64,000 nucleotides of DNA. Source: Luteibaculum sp964627445. GTDB taxonomy: Bacteria; Bacteroidota; Bacteroidia; Flavobacteriales_D; Luteibaculaceae. The stretch's first letter is position 1. Every line of letters starts with the position of its first letter. This document shows, in pieces, positions 17,730-24,269 of the stretch. Position numbers and translations under genes: made by a program. The notes under the pieces were generated by a model. The model had not been told where the DNA came from, ran no database searches, and saw nothing but the letters and a program-made list of their open reading frames with translations. The DNA is taken from the NCBI GenBank assembly GCA_964627445.1, contig CAZVJF010000006.1:62001-126000 (forward strand), in the 5' to 3' direction.

Positions 17730-19067
17730 ATGAAACAAGCACTGGTTTTAGGCGCAGGAAGATCATCGATTTATTTGGTTTCGTACTTATTAGACTGGGC
17801 GGCCGCAAGTGGAGGCAAAATCCAGGTGGTTGATGTAAACTTGGAGTGGGCTCAAATGCGGGTAGGAGATCACCCCAATGGAGAAGCGCTAAGCTTTAAC
17901 GCTTTGGATGCCGATGCACGCCAACCGTACATGGAGCAAGCGGATGTTGTTATTTCTATGCTTCCCGCCCATTTGCACTACGATATTGTGACGCATGCTG
18001 TGGCCTTAGGAAAAGACGTCCTAACGCCATCTTACCTAAGCAAAGCAGTAAAAGACTTGGATGCCGAAGCCAAAGCTCGCGGTGTTTTGGTGCTCAATGA
18101 GCTGGGCGTAGATCCGGGAATCGATCACATGAGTGCGATGCAGTTTTTAGACCGCAAAAGAGCAGAAGGTGCAGAAATTCTTGGTTTTGAGTCGTTTACG
18201 GGTGGATTGGTAGCACCTGAATCTGACAACAATCCATGGAATTACAAATTTACTTGGAACCCGCGCAATGTAGTGTTGGCAGGGCAGGGTGGAACCGTGA
18301 AATTTCTGCAAGAAGGTACCTACAAATACATTCCACCACACAAATTATTTAGACGTACAGAGGTTATAGATATTCCCAACCATGGCCGTTTTGAGGGCTA
18401 TGCCAATCGCGATTCCTTATCCTACCGCGAGACCTATGGACTACACAACGTAAAAACCATTTTTAGGGGAACCTTACGCAGAAAAGGGTTTTGCAAAGCT
18501 TGGGATGTGTTTGTGCAACTGGGCTTAACAGACGACTCTTACCCCATGGAAGGCAGTGAAAACATGTCCTACCGAGATTTTATAAACTCCTTCCTCGCGT
18601 ACAATCCACACGATTCCGTAGAGCTAAAGCTGAAGCATTATGTAAACCTAAGGCAGGATGATGATGATATCCTGGAAAAACTAGAAAGCCTGGATATTTA
18701 CAGTGCAGAGAAAAAAATTGGTATCCCCAATGCCACGCCAGCACAAGCGTTGCAGGTAATTCTTTCCGATTCTTGGGCCTTAGAACCCGAAGACAAGGAC
18801 ATGATAGTGATGTGGCACAAGATCAATTACAAGCTGGGGTCGGAAGAAAAGGAAATGCAAAGTGCTATGGTGTGCAAAGGCGAAAACAGAGACCGCACGG
18901 CTATGGCCAAAACGGTAGGTTTGCCATTGGGCATAGCCGCCCGTTTGGTCTTAGAAAGGCGCCTGGATTTAACGGGGGTCCACATTCCCATCCAACCGGA
19001 ATTCTACAATCCTATCCTAAAGGAGTTGGAAACGCACGGCATTACGTTTTCAGAATGGGAAAAGTAA
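17730..19067 (+). CDS. Saccharopine dehydrogenase family protein
   Basis: A 445-aa NAD(P)-dependent enzyme with an N-terminal Rossmann motif (VLGAGRSSIYLVSYL, residues 6-20) and a second conserved stretch LNELGVDPGIDHMSAMQ. The size and the FEGYANRDSLSYRETYGL region are those of the glutamate-forming saccharopine dehydrogenase half (LYS9-like), which acts in lysine degradation or synthesis through saccharopine. No partner lysine-ketoglutarate reductase gene is nearby, so the direction of the pathway cannot be assigned. The gene is convergent with trmN6 with no base between the two stop codons. Confidence 0.85.
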   Translation: MKQALVLGAGRSSIYLVSYLLDWAAASGGKIQVVDVNLEWAQMRVGDHPNGEALSFNALDADARQPYMEQADVVISMLPAHLHYDIVTHAVALGKDVLTPSYLSKAVKDLDAEAKARGVLVLNELGVDPGIDHMSAMQFLDRKRAEGAEILGFESFTGGLVAPESDNNPWNYKFTWNPRNVVLAGQGGTVKFLQEGTYKYIPPHKLFRRTEVIDIPNHGRFEGYANRDSLSYRETYGLHNVKTIFRGTLRRKGFCKAWDVFVQLGLTDDSYPMEGSENMSYRDFINSFLAYNPHDSVELKLKHYVNLRQDDDDILEKLESLDIYSAEKKIGIPNATPAQALQVILSDSWALEPEDKDMIVMWHKINYKLGSEEKEMQSAMVCKGENRDRTAMAKTVGLPLGIAARLVLERRLDLTGVHIPIQPEFYNPILKELETHGITFSEWEK

Positions 19068-19781
19068 CTAGCGCTTGGGAATGTGGGTATACCATTTCTC
19101 AACCAATTTCCCGTATTCGGCACTGGCTTCTCCCTGTTCGTTAAACAGGTACATTCGTTGCCAACGCTCTTTTGCAAAGCTTTTGGAAGCACTTACAATA
19201 ACGCGTTTTGGCGCTTGGTTGGAGCGGTCGCTTATCCAAATGACGTGTTGCAGATACCATGATTTGAGTAAAAGGCTGCTGCGCAAAGTCTCAAAGTCGC
19301 TGGCTGGATAAATCAGTGAAAATCGCCCAGTAGCTGGGGTGTTTCGCCAGGCGCAGTCCAACAACTGAGCCAAAGGTAAGGTGTGTTGTTGCCGTGCTTT
19401 GCCTCGCGCAGTATCGCTGGGGTGGTCTTTAAAATAGGGTGGATTAGAAACCACCCAATCCACAGGTTTCGGTAATGTTAATGAAGTAGCATCGGTGTGC
19501 AGGCAATTCCACCGAGCTGCGTTGGGGTGCATAGCCATAGTTTTTTGGCAAACGCCCGCTGCGGTTGCATCAATTTCCACTGCCGTAACTTTCGGAATCT
19601 GAGGGTGCGTGGCCAACATAGCGCTAATAACACCTGTGCCGCTGCCCACATCCATGAGCCTTGTGGGTGTTTGAATGTGTTGGAATACGTGGGCTCCTAG
19701 CAGAATGGCATCGGAGTTTACTTTAAGACCTACCGCGCCTTGCGCCACTTGAAACCCTTTGAACTGGAAAGGCTCCAACAC
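19068..19781 (-). CDS. trmN6: tRNA1(Val) (adenine(37)-N6)-methyltransferase-like
   Basis: A 237-aa class I methyltransferase. The SAM motif VGSGTGVISAMLA and the adenine-N6 catalytic motif SNPPYFKDH are present, and the N-terminal FQFKGFQVAQGAVGLKVNSDAILLGAHV block is specific to the YfiC/TrmN6 group, which methylates A37 of tRNA-Val in E. coli. The start codon is GTG and shares its G with the rimM stop (TAGTG), so translation is probably coupled to rimM. Confidence 0.85.
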   Translation of the reverse strand: MLEPFQFKGFQVAQGAVGLKVNSDAILLGAHVFQHIQTPTRLMDVGSGTGVISAMLATHPQIPKVTAVEIDATAAGVCQKTMAMHPNAARWNCLHTDATSLTLPKPVDWVVSNPPYFKDHPSDTARGKARQQHTLPLAQLLDCAWRNTPATGRFSLIYPASDFETLRSSLLLKSWYLQHVIWISDRSNQAPKRVIVSASKSFAKERWQRMYLFNEQGEASAEYGKLVEKWYTHIPKR

Positions 19782-20305
19782 TAACTTAAAAAGGTTTCAA
19801 GGTAGTCGGGGGGAAAGTTGATGGAAAGAATTTTTTGCTCGCGGTCTACCGATCGTATAAAGGAGTCGTTGATGGGCACCAACACCGTTTGTTCTTTCAC
19901 AGCTATTTCCAGTAAGGCGTTTTGGTTTCCGTCTAAAACTTGCTGCACGGTACCCACCGGGTTGTTGTCTTGGTCTTGTACCTGGTAGCCCAGAATTTCA
20001 TGAAAATAAAACTGCTTACCCGACAAGGGAGGAAGTAAATCGAGCGGCAGGAAAATTTGTGCGTTTACCAATGCTCTGGCATCCTCTTCGGTATCTACCC
20101 CTTCAAACTTTACAACAGCCTTGTTGAGTTTGATGGTAATACTTTCCACAAAAAAAGGAACCAGTTCATGCTGTATTTCAAGCAGAACTGATTCCAGTTT
20201 CGAGTATCGCTCGGGTTGATCCGTATCGAGAAAGCAATGTACTTTCCCTTGATACCCTTGCGGTTTGGTAACTTTACCAAGAATGTAACAGTCTTCCCTG
20301 TTCAT
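19781..20305 (-). CDS. rimM: Ribosome maturation factor RimM
   Basis: A 174-aa 16S rRNA processing factor that binds S19 and helps mature the 30S head. The N-terminal domain opens with YILGKVTKPQGYQGKVHCFLDTD and the C-terminal PRC-barrel follows with GKQFYFHEILGYQVQDQDNNPVGTVQQVLDG. It is 13 bases downstream of rpsP, the usual gene order, with trmN6 in place of the more common trmD as the next gene. Confidence 0.94.
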   Translation of the reverse strand: MNREDCYILGKVTKPQGYQGKVHCFLDTDQPERYSKLESVLLEIQHELVPFFVESITIKLNKAVVKFEGVDTEEDARALVNAQIFLPLDLLPPLSGKQFYFHEILGYQVQDQDNNPVGTVQQVLDGNQNALLEIAVKEQTVLVPINDSFIRSVDREQKILSINFPPDYLETFLS

Positions 20306-20318
20306 CCTGGTAGGTTAA

Positions 20319-20906
20319 TTATTCTTTGGTTTCGCCTTCTTCCTTAGCAGGAGCTTCTTCTGCTTTGGTTTCCTCGGTAGCAGGAGCTTCAGCAGTTGCC
20401 TCTTCACCTTCAGCAGCTTCTTCCGTAGCTTCCGCTTCTACCTCTTCAGGAGCGTTTTTAGCTGCAATAGCTGCTTCGCGCTCTTTACGCACTGCGGCTT
20501 CCGCCTCTAAACGTTTTTTCTCTTCTGCCGCTTTCGCAGAGGCTAGCGTATCAACTTTACCTTGGATTTTAGCTTCTTTGTCTGCAACCCAAGCTTCAAA
20601 TCTTTTCTCGGCTTCTGCTTCATCAAAAGCACCTTTGGCAACTCCTCCAAGCAAGTGCTTTTTGTACATGGCTCCCTTGTAAGAAAGGATAGCACGTGCA
20701 GTGTCGGTAGGTTGTGCACCATTCTGCAACCACTTTACCGCTTTATCTACATCTAAGTTGATCGTTGCGGGGTCGGTAATGGGGTTGTAATCACCTAATC
20801 TCTCAATGAATTTTCCATCTCTGGGAGCGCGAGAATCCGCTGCTACAATGTGGAAAAACGGACGGCCTTTTCTACCGTGTCTTTGTAATCTGATTTTTAC
20901 TGGCAT
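20319..20906 (-). CDS. rpsP: 30S ribosomal protein S16 with acidic C-terminal extension
   Basis: Residues 1 to about 80 are a complete S16 (MPVKIRLQRHGRKGRPFFHIVAADSRAPRDGKFIE...). The protein then continues for about 115 residues of a low-complexity tail made almost only of Ala, Glu and Lys, giving 195 aa instead of the usual 80-100. Such tails are common in Bacteroidota S16 and are not needed for the core fold. It heads the rpsP-rimM-trmN6 operon and has a perfect TAnnTTTG box. Confidence 0.96.
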   Translation of the reverse strand: MPVKIRLQRHGRKGRPFFHIVAADSRAPRDGKFIERLGDYNPITDPATINLDVDKAVKWLQNGAQPTDTARAILSYKGAMYKKHLLGGVAKGAFDEAEAEKRFEAWVADKEAKIQGKVDTLASAKAAEEKKRLEAEAAVRKEREAAIAAKNAPEEVEAEATEEAAEGEEATAEAPATEETKAEEAPAKEEGETKE

Positions 20907-20952
20907 GTTTGTTTAGTTAATAAAGCGGCTATGGCAGCTTAAAATTGGTCGG

Positions 20953-20960
20953 CAAAGGTA
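20953..20960 (-). promoter_or_regulatory. -7 box TACCTTTG of the rpsP operon
   Basis: On the minus strand this is TACCTTTG, an exact TAnnTTTG match, 46 bases before the rpsP start codon. Confidence 0.5.
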
Positions 20961-21060
20961 GTGTTTTTAATTAAATAGCTCGGGTGTTCTGCAAATATTC
21001 TCCATCCTTCCCTTCTGCCACACCAATGGAAATTGTATTTTTCGGCTTCAAAGGTAGTTT

Positions 21061-21783
21061 ATGGAGTTTAAATTGCACGTGTTAGCGATTGCAGCGCACC
21101 CCGATGATGTAGAACTGGCTTGCTCTGGAACCTTACTTAAGGAAATGCAGCAAGGAAAAAAAGTGGGTATTGTAGATCTTACAAGAGGCGAGCTCGGAAC
21201 ACGTGGTACCCCAGAATTGCGAGACGAGGAAGCCGATAAAGCAGCGCGCATCATGGGAATTAACATCCGCGAGAACCTCCAAATGGCCGATGGCCTGTTC
21301 TCTATTTCCTTTGAAAACCTCATGAAGGTGGTAGAGGTAATACGGAAGTATATGCCCGAGATGGTGCTTACCAATGCCAAAAGCGACCGCCACCCAGACC
21401 ACGGAAGAGCAGGCGACCTGGTAGAACGCGCTTGTTTCCTAAGTGGATTACCCAAAGTAGAAACCAGCTTGCGTGGTACCTGGCAGGACGCCTGGCGACC
21501 CAAAGTGGTGTACCGCTTCATACAAGATCGCTATATAAAACCCGATGTGGTGGTAGATGTTACCGATACGATCGAAAAGAAGATGGAAGCCATCCAGGCG
21601 TATAAATCACAGTTTTTTGATCCTGAATCTACCGAACCCGAAACCCCTATATCTACGAAGAGCTTTTTGCAGTTTGTAAAAGCACGCGGTTTGGAGTTTG
21701 GTCGCGAAATTGGTTGCGAGTACGGAGAGGGCTTTACCACCTCGCGAAGTCCAGGCGTACAAACATTAAGCGACCTCCTGTAG
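21061..21783 (+). CDS. bshB1: Bacillithiol biosynthesis deacetylase BshB1
   Basis: A 240-aa zinc-dependent LmbE-type deacetylase that removes acetate from GlcNAc-malate during bacillithiol synthesis. The zinc/catalytic motif AAHPDDVELACSGT starts at residue 11, followed by TRGELGTRGT and DRHPDHGRAGDLV, all in the order expected for BshB1. The presence of this gene implies a low-molecular-weight thiol system based on bacillithiol, as is usual in Bacteroidota. The flippase gene follows after one base, but a functional link is not evident. Confidence 0.93.
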   Translation: MEFKLHVLAIAAHPDDVELACSGTLLKEMQQGKKVGIVDLTRGELGTRGTPELRDEEADKAARIMGINIRENLQMADGLFSISFENLMKVVEVIRKYMPEMVLTNAKSDRHPDHGRAGDLVERACFLSGLPKVETSLRGTWQDAWRPKVVYRFIQDRYIKPDVVVDVTDTIEKKMEAIQAYKSQFFDPESTEPETPISTKSFLQFVKARGLEFGREIGCEYGEGFTTSRSPGVQTLSDLL

Positions 21784-21784
21784 C

Positions 21785-23095
21785 TTGCAAAAGCTTTGGT
21801 CTAAAAATAAGTCGCTACTGCAGTTGTCTGGCGCCAATCTTCTGGTGCTGGCCTTGCCCACTTTATTATTGCCCATTTTTTCGAGACTGTATTCGGTGTC
21901 CGATTTTGCTCAGTTTGGGCTCTACACCAATATATTAAGCCTCATTCTTCCGTTTGTAAGTCTGCATTACCAGCAGGCGATACCGGTGCCCCAAAATAGA
22001 AGAAGCATCCAGGCGCTAACCCAACTGTGCTTTGTGTTGGCAGTCGTGGTAATTGGTATCGTCTCCTTATGCTGGTTTTTTGTTCCCGCGTTTGCCGACC
22101 TATTAGACCCAGAGGGATATTTGGCCCTGTGGCCTTGGGTGTTGCCTGTGGGGTTGGTGCTTACGGCATACATCCAAATCATGCAACATTGGATATTGCA
22201 GGGCGGAGTTTTTCAACGCTTCGCCACTTCAAAATCGGCATTGGCGGTCAGTCAATCCACGTATCGCTACACTTTGGGTGCTGGCAATTGGTTTTCGGGT
22301 GGATTGATTTGGAGCTATCTCCTGGCCCTGGTTACGCAAATCCTAGTGTTTGGCAGAGCTTTTAAACCTGGAAATTTTGCAGGCTGGAAAAGTCTCCGAG
22401 ATGCAGCAGTTTCGTTTCGGTCGTATTTGATATTCGGATTGCCAGGGTCGCTGTTGTTGTCTGCGGCTAACTTTTTACCCTTAATTATCTTAGCGCATTT
22501 TTTTGCCGAGGAATATGTGGGACAATACAGTATGGCGCTGCGCTTGGGAACGATTCCAATTTTTCTGTTGGCTACAGCTTTTGGACAAGTCTACTTTGCC
22601 GATTGTAAAAAGGAGCCAGAAAAGGTAGCCGCCATTACGGCTGCCTTTCTTCAAAAAAACTTTCGGTTAACCGGTGTGGTGGTTTCACTTGCCTTTTTTA
22701 TAGCCAAGCCAGTTGGTATCTGGGTTATTGGTGCCGAGTGGGAATTAGCCGTAGCCATGGTAATGCTTTTGTTACCTGCGTTGTGGCTTAATTTTATGGT
22801 GTTACCGTTAACGCACCTCTTTGAGCTAAAAAACCGCCAGCAGCAAGGGTTTTATTACAGTATTTGGTGTGTAGTGTTGCGTTTGTTGCCGCTGGCGCTG
22901 GTGGTCATGCTCCATCCGGAAATACATACTGCGGTGGTAGCATTGGGCTTGGGTAGCTTTCTCTCAAACGGAGTTGGCTTTTATTTTGCGCAAAAACTTT
23001 CGGGCTGCAGTATTTTTAAGGTGTTGAAAACCAATTGGTTATGGGTCTTGCTTCCAGTGATCTGCGGTATATTGCATTTTATGTTTTTGGTTTAA
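21785..23095 (+). CDS. Polysaccharide (Wzx-like) flippase family membrane protein
   Basis: A 436-aa protein with about 12 membrane helices and the general pattern of the oligosaccharide flippase / polysaccharide export superfamily, including the N-terminal LSGANLLVLALPTLLLPIFSRLYSVSDFAQFGLYTNIL stretch typical of Wzx. It would move a lipid-linked glycan across the inner membrane. The only plausible start is a TTG at 21785, one base after the bshB1 stop; no nearby ATG preserves the first helix. No glycosyltransferases are in the window, so its glycan is unknown. The tRNA-His promoter starts inside its last codons. Confidence 0.8.
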   Translation: MQKLWSKNKSLLQLSGANLLVLALPTLLLPIFSRLYSVSDFAQFGLYTNILSLILPFVSLHYQQAIPVPQNRRSIQALTQLCFVLAVVVIGIVSLCWFFVPAFADLLDPEGYLALWPWVLPVGLVLTAYIQIMQHWILQGGVFQRFATSKSALAVSQSTYRYTLGAGNWFSGGLIWSYLLALVTQILVFGRAFKPGNFAGWKSLRDAAVSFRSYLIFGLPGSLLLSAANFLPLIILAHFFAEEYVGQYSMALRLGTIPIFLLATAFGQVYFADCKKEPEKVAAITAAFLQKNFRLTGVVVSLAFFIAKPVGIWVIGAEWELAVAMVMLLLPALWLNFMVLPLTHLFELKNRQQQGFYYSIWCVVLRLLPLALVVMLHPEIHTAVVALGLGSFLSNGVGFYFAQKLSGCSIFKVLKTNWLWVLLPVICGILHFMFLV

Positions 23096-23114
23096 CTGGA
23101 AATCCTTAAATTTG
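23086..23114 (+). promoter_or_regulatory. Consensus promoter of the tRNA-His locus
   Basis: TTTG (23086-23089) and TAAATTTG (23107-23114) are separated by 17 bases and match the Bacteroidota TTTG / TAnnTTTG promoter perfectly. Transcription would begin near 23121, directly before the defective 5'-half tRNA copy, and run into the intact tRNA. Confidence 0.65.
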
Positions 23115-23127
23115 CCGACCCTAAAAC

Positions 23128-23172
23128 GGTGGTTGTAGTTCTCCCGATAGTTATCGGGATGGTTAGAACACC
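23128..23172 (+). pseudogene. tRNA-His 5'-half copy with an 18-bp palindrome in the D-loop
   Basis: GGTGGTTGTAGTTC and TGGTTAGAAC are identical to the acceptor 5' strand and D-arm of the tRNA-His 52 bases downstream, but the three bases AGT of the D-loop are replaced by the palindrome TCCCGATAGTTATCGGGA (23142-23159, 8-bp arms). After the D-arm the tRNA similarity stops. The fragment sits between the promoter and the intact tRNA. The same arrangement, with the same palindrome at the same D-loop position, occurs at tRNA-Pro (50276-50324). Confidence 0.85.
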
Positions 23173-23180
23173 AAAACATG

Positions 23181-23254
23181 GTGGTTGTAGTTCAGTTGGT
23201 TAGAACGCTTGATTGTGGTTCAAGAGGTCGTGGGTTCGAATCCCATCTTCCACC
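23181..23254 (+). tRNA. tRNA-His (anticodon GTG)
   Basis: The cloverleaf has D-stem GTTC/GAAC, anticodon stem CTTGA/TCAAG around TTGTGGT (anticodon GTG), T-stem GTGGG/CCCAT and T-loop TTCGAAT. A G precedes position 1 and C follows the acceptor, as expected for the extra G-1:C73 pair of tRNA-His; CA follows, so CCA is nearly or fully encoded. The acceptor stem is odd: 5' GTGGTTG faces 3' CTTCCAC, leaving two adjacent U-U mismatches. The 3' half is identical in the downstream partial copies. Confidence 0.9.
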
Positions 23255-23263
23255 CAGAGAAAA

Positions 23264-23293
23264 AGAGGTTACCTTTCGGTAGCCTCTTTTTTT
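23264..23293 (+). terminator. Terminator after tRNA-His
   Basis: Stem 23264-23273 with 23278-23287 (one G-U pair), loop TTTC, then a T run. The GTG start codon of the nuclease gene immediately follows the T run. Confidence 0.8.
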
Positions 23294-23590
23294 GTGTCTT
23301 ATTTCATTTACATACTGTATTCATCCCGGTTGGATCGTTTCTATGTAGGTCAAACTTCCAATATGGAAGACCGTCTAAATCGCCACAACTCGGGTTACGA
23401 AAAATTTACTCGTAAAGGAGTTCCATGGACACTGTGTTGGTTTACCAGAAAGGAGAGCCGCGCAGCTTCGGTGGCTTTGGAGCAGAAACTGAAAAACTTG
23501 AGTCGTTCTCGTTTACAAGCTTTGATGCTGAAATATGCTTCGGGTTTAACTGCGGAAGGTACAGCGCTACTCCGTAGGTTCGAACCATGA
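23294..23590 (+). CDS. GIY-YIG nuclease family protein, copy 1
   Basis: A 98-aa single-domain GIY-YIG nuclease. The core is YIL at residues 6-8, FYVGQT at 16-21, Arg27 and His31 in DRLNRH and Glu63 in ALEQKLK, which are the expected catalytic positions. I chose the GTG at 23294 because it matches copy 2 exactly and gives the same length; an upstream ATG at 23213 would lie inside the tRNA gene. The start follows a terminator T run directly. Three residues (5, 10, 12) differ from copy 2. Related tiny nucleases have been called UPF0213/YhbQ-like; a role in copying the cassette into tRNA genes is my inference. Confidence 0.85.
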   Translation: MSYFIYILYSSRLDRFYVGQTSNMEDRLNRHNSGYEKFTRKGVPWTLCWFTRKESRAASVALEQKLKNLSRSRLQALMLKYASGLTAEGTALLRRFEP

Positions 23591-23633
23591 CGAAGCTTTG
23601 CTTGTCATGGTGCTGACAAGCTTTGCTTCGTCA
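23588..23633. repeat. Inverted pair of 20-bp palindromes at the end of cassette 1
   Basis: TGACGAAGCTTTGCTTGTCA (23588-23607) and TGACAAGCTTTGCTTCGTCA (23614-23633) are inverted copies of each other except for the central TTT. Each can also fold alone. The first contains the nuclease stop codon TGA, and the GGTTCGAACC just before it resembles a tRNA T-loop. The tRNA 3' half resumes two bases after the second. Confidence 0.85.
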
Positions 23634-23659
23634 GCATCCCATCTTCCACCCAGAGAAAA

Positions 23660-23689
23660 AGAGGTTACCTTTCCGGTAGCCTTTTTTTT
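23660..23689 (+). terminator. Terminator after the second tRNA-His 3' half
   Basis: The same hairpin as at 23264-23293 with one extra C in the loop, followed by a T run that ends at the GTG of nuclease copy 2. Confidence 0.75.
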
Positions 23690-23986
23690 GTGTCTTATTT
23701 CACTTACATACTGTATTTATCTGGGTTGGATCGTTTCTATGTAGGTCAAACTTCCAATATGGAAGACCGTCTAAATCGCCACAACTCGGGTTACGAAAAA
23801 TTTACTCGTAAAGGAGTTCCATGGACACTGTGTTGGTTTACCAGAAAGGAGAGCCGCGCAGCTTCGGTGGCTTTGGAGCAGAAACTGAAAAACTTGAGTC
23901 GTTCTCGTTTACAAGCTTTGATGCTGAAATATGCTTCGGGTTTAACTGCGGAAGGTACAGCGCTACTCCGTAGGTTCGAACCATGA
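23690..23986 (+). CDS. GIY-YIG nuclease family protein, copy 2
   Basis: A 98-aa protein identical to copy 1 from residue 13 to the end, differing only at residues 5 (Thr for Ile), 10 (Leu for Ser) and 12 (Gly for Arg). All GIY-YIG core residues (Tyr17, Gly19, Arg27, His31, Glu63) are kept. Start codon is GTG directly after a terminator. The near-identity with copy 1 points to a recent duplication, and the changes restricted to the first 12 residues could mean gene conversion of the remainder. Confidence 0.85.
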   Translation: MSYFTYILYLSGLDRFYVGQTSNMEDRLNRHNSGYEKFTRKGVPWTLCWFTRKESRAASVALEQKLKNLSRSRLQALMLKYASGLTAEGTALLRRFEP

Positions 23987-24029
23987 CGAAGCTTTGCTTG
24001 TCATGGTGCTGACAAGCTTTGCTTCGTCA
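23984..24029. repeat. Inverted pair of 20-bp palindromes at the end of cassette 2
   Basis: Identical to 23588-23633, shifted by 396 bases. It again overlaps the nuclease stop codon and precedes a tRNA-His 3' half. Confidence 0.85.
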
Positions 24030-24055
24030 GCATCCCATCTTCCACCCAGAGAAAA

Positions 24056-24087
24056 AGAGGTTACCTTTCCGGTAGCCTCTTTTTTTT
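24056..24087 (+). terminator. Terminator after the third tRNA-His 3' half
   Basis: Third copy of the AGAGGTTACC / GGTAGCCTCT hairpin with a long T run. Confidence 0.75.
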
Positions 24088-24218
24088 GTTTCACTATTAA
24101 CGGGAAAAATAATTTGCTAGACAAAACAAATACCCTGGAAAATCGACTAGCGTGTAGGGCCTCATGCGGAGTAATAGCAAAAACGAAAAACCTGAGTCTT
24201 CTTAGTTATACAGGTTAA
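24088..24218 (+). pseudogene. Decayed third GIY-YIG nuclease copy
   Basis: The translation FTINGKNNLLDKTNTLENRL then KTKNLSLLSYTG aligns with FTYILYLSGLDRFYVGQTSNMEDRL and EQKLKNLSRSRLQ of the intact copies, with the middle (about 30 residues) deleted. At the DNA level AAAAACCTGAGTC is shared with AAAAACTTGAGTC of the intact genes. The position, directly after the third tRNA 3' half and terminator, is where a third cassette gene is expected. Catalytic residues are lost. Confidence 0.65.
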
Positions 24219-24229
24219 ATATAAAGTGG

Positions 24230-24237
24230 TATTTTTG
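24230..24237 (+). promoter_or_regulatory. -7 box TATTTTTG of guaB
   Basis: An exact TAnnTTTG match, 32 bases before the guaB start codon. No purine-type riboswitch was recognised in the leader. Confidence 0.5.
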
Positions 24238-24269
24238 CCCGAATTTACAACGGCCATAAATATCCGCGT

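Larger units (their letters stand above)
23240..24087 (+). repeat. 396-bp tandem array: tRNA-His 3' half, terminator, GIY-YIG gene, palindrome pair
   Basis: The sequence ATCCCATCTTCCACCCAGAG starts at 23240 (inside the real tRNA), 23636 and 24032, exactly 396 bases apart. Each repeat unit consists of the tRNA 3' half from the T-loop on, a hairpin terminator, a 297-bp GIY-YIG gene and a pair of inverted 20-bp palindromes. The two full units are nearly identical; the third continues into a decayed nuclease gene. Confidence 0.92.

Noticed and set aside
20326..20682. Ala/Ser-rich plus-strand frame opposite rpsP
   Set aside because: It is the complement of the Ala/Glu-rich S16 tail; the low complexity keeps the other strand open.
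23213..23293. Upstream ATG extending the GIY-YIG copy 1 protein
   Set aside because: It would start inside the tRNA-His anticodon arm and the extra residues are absent from copy 2.
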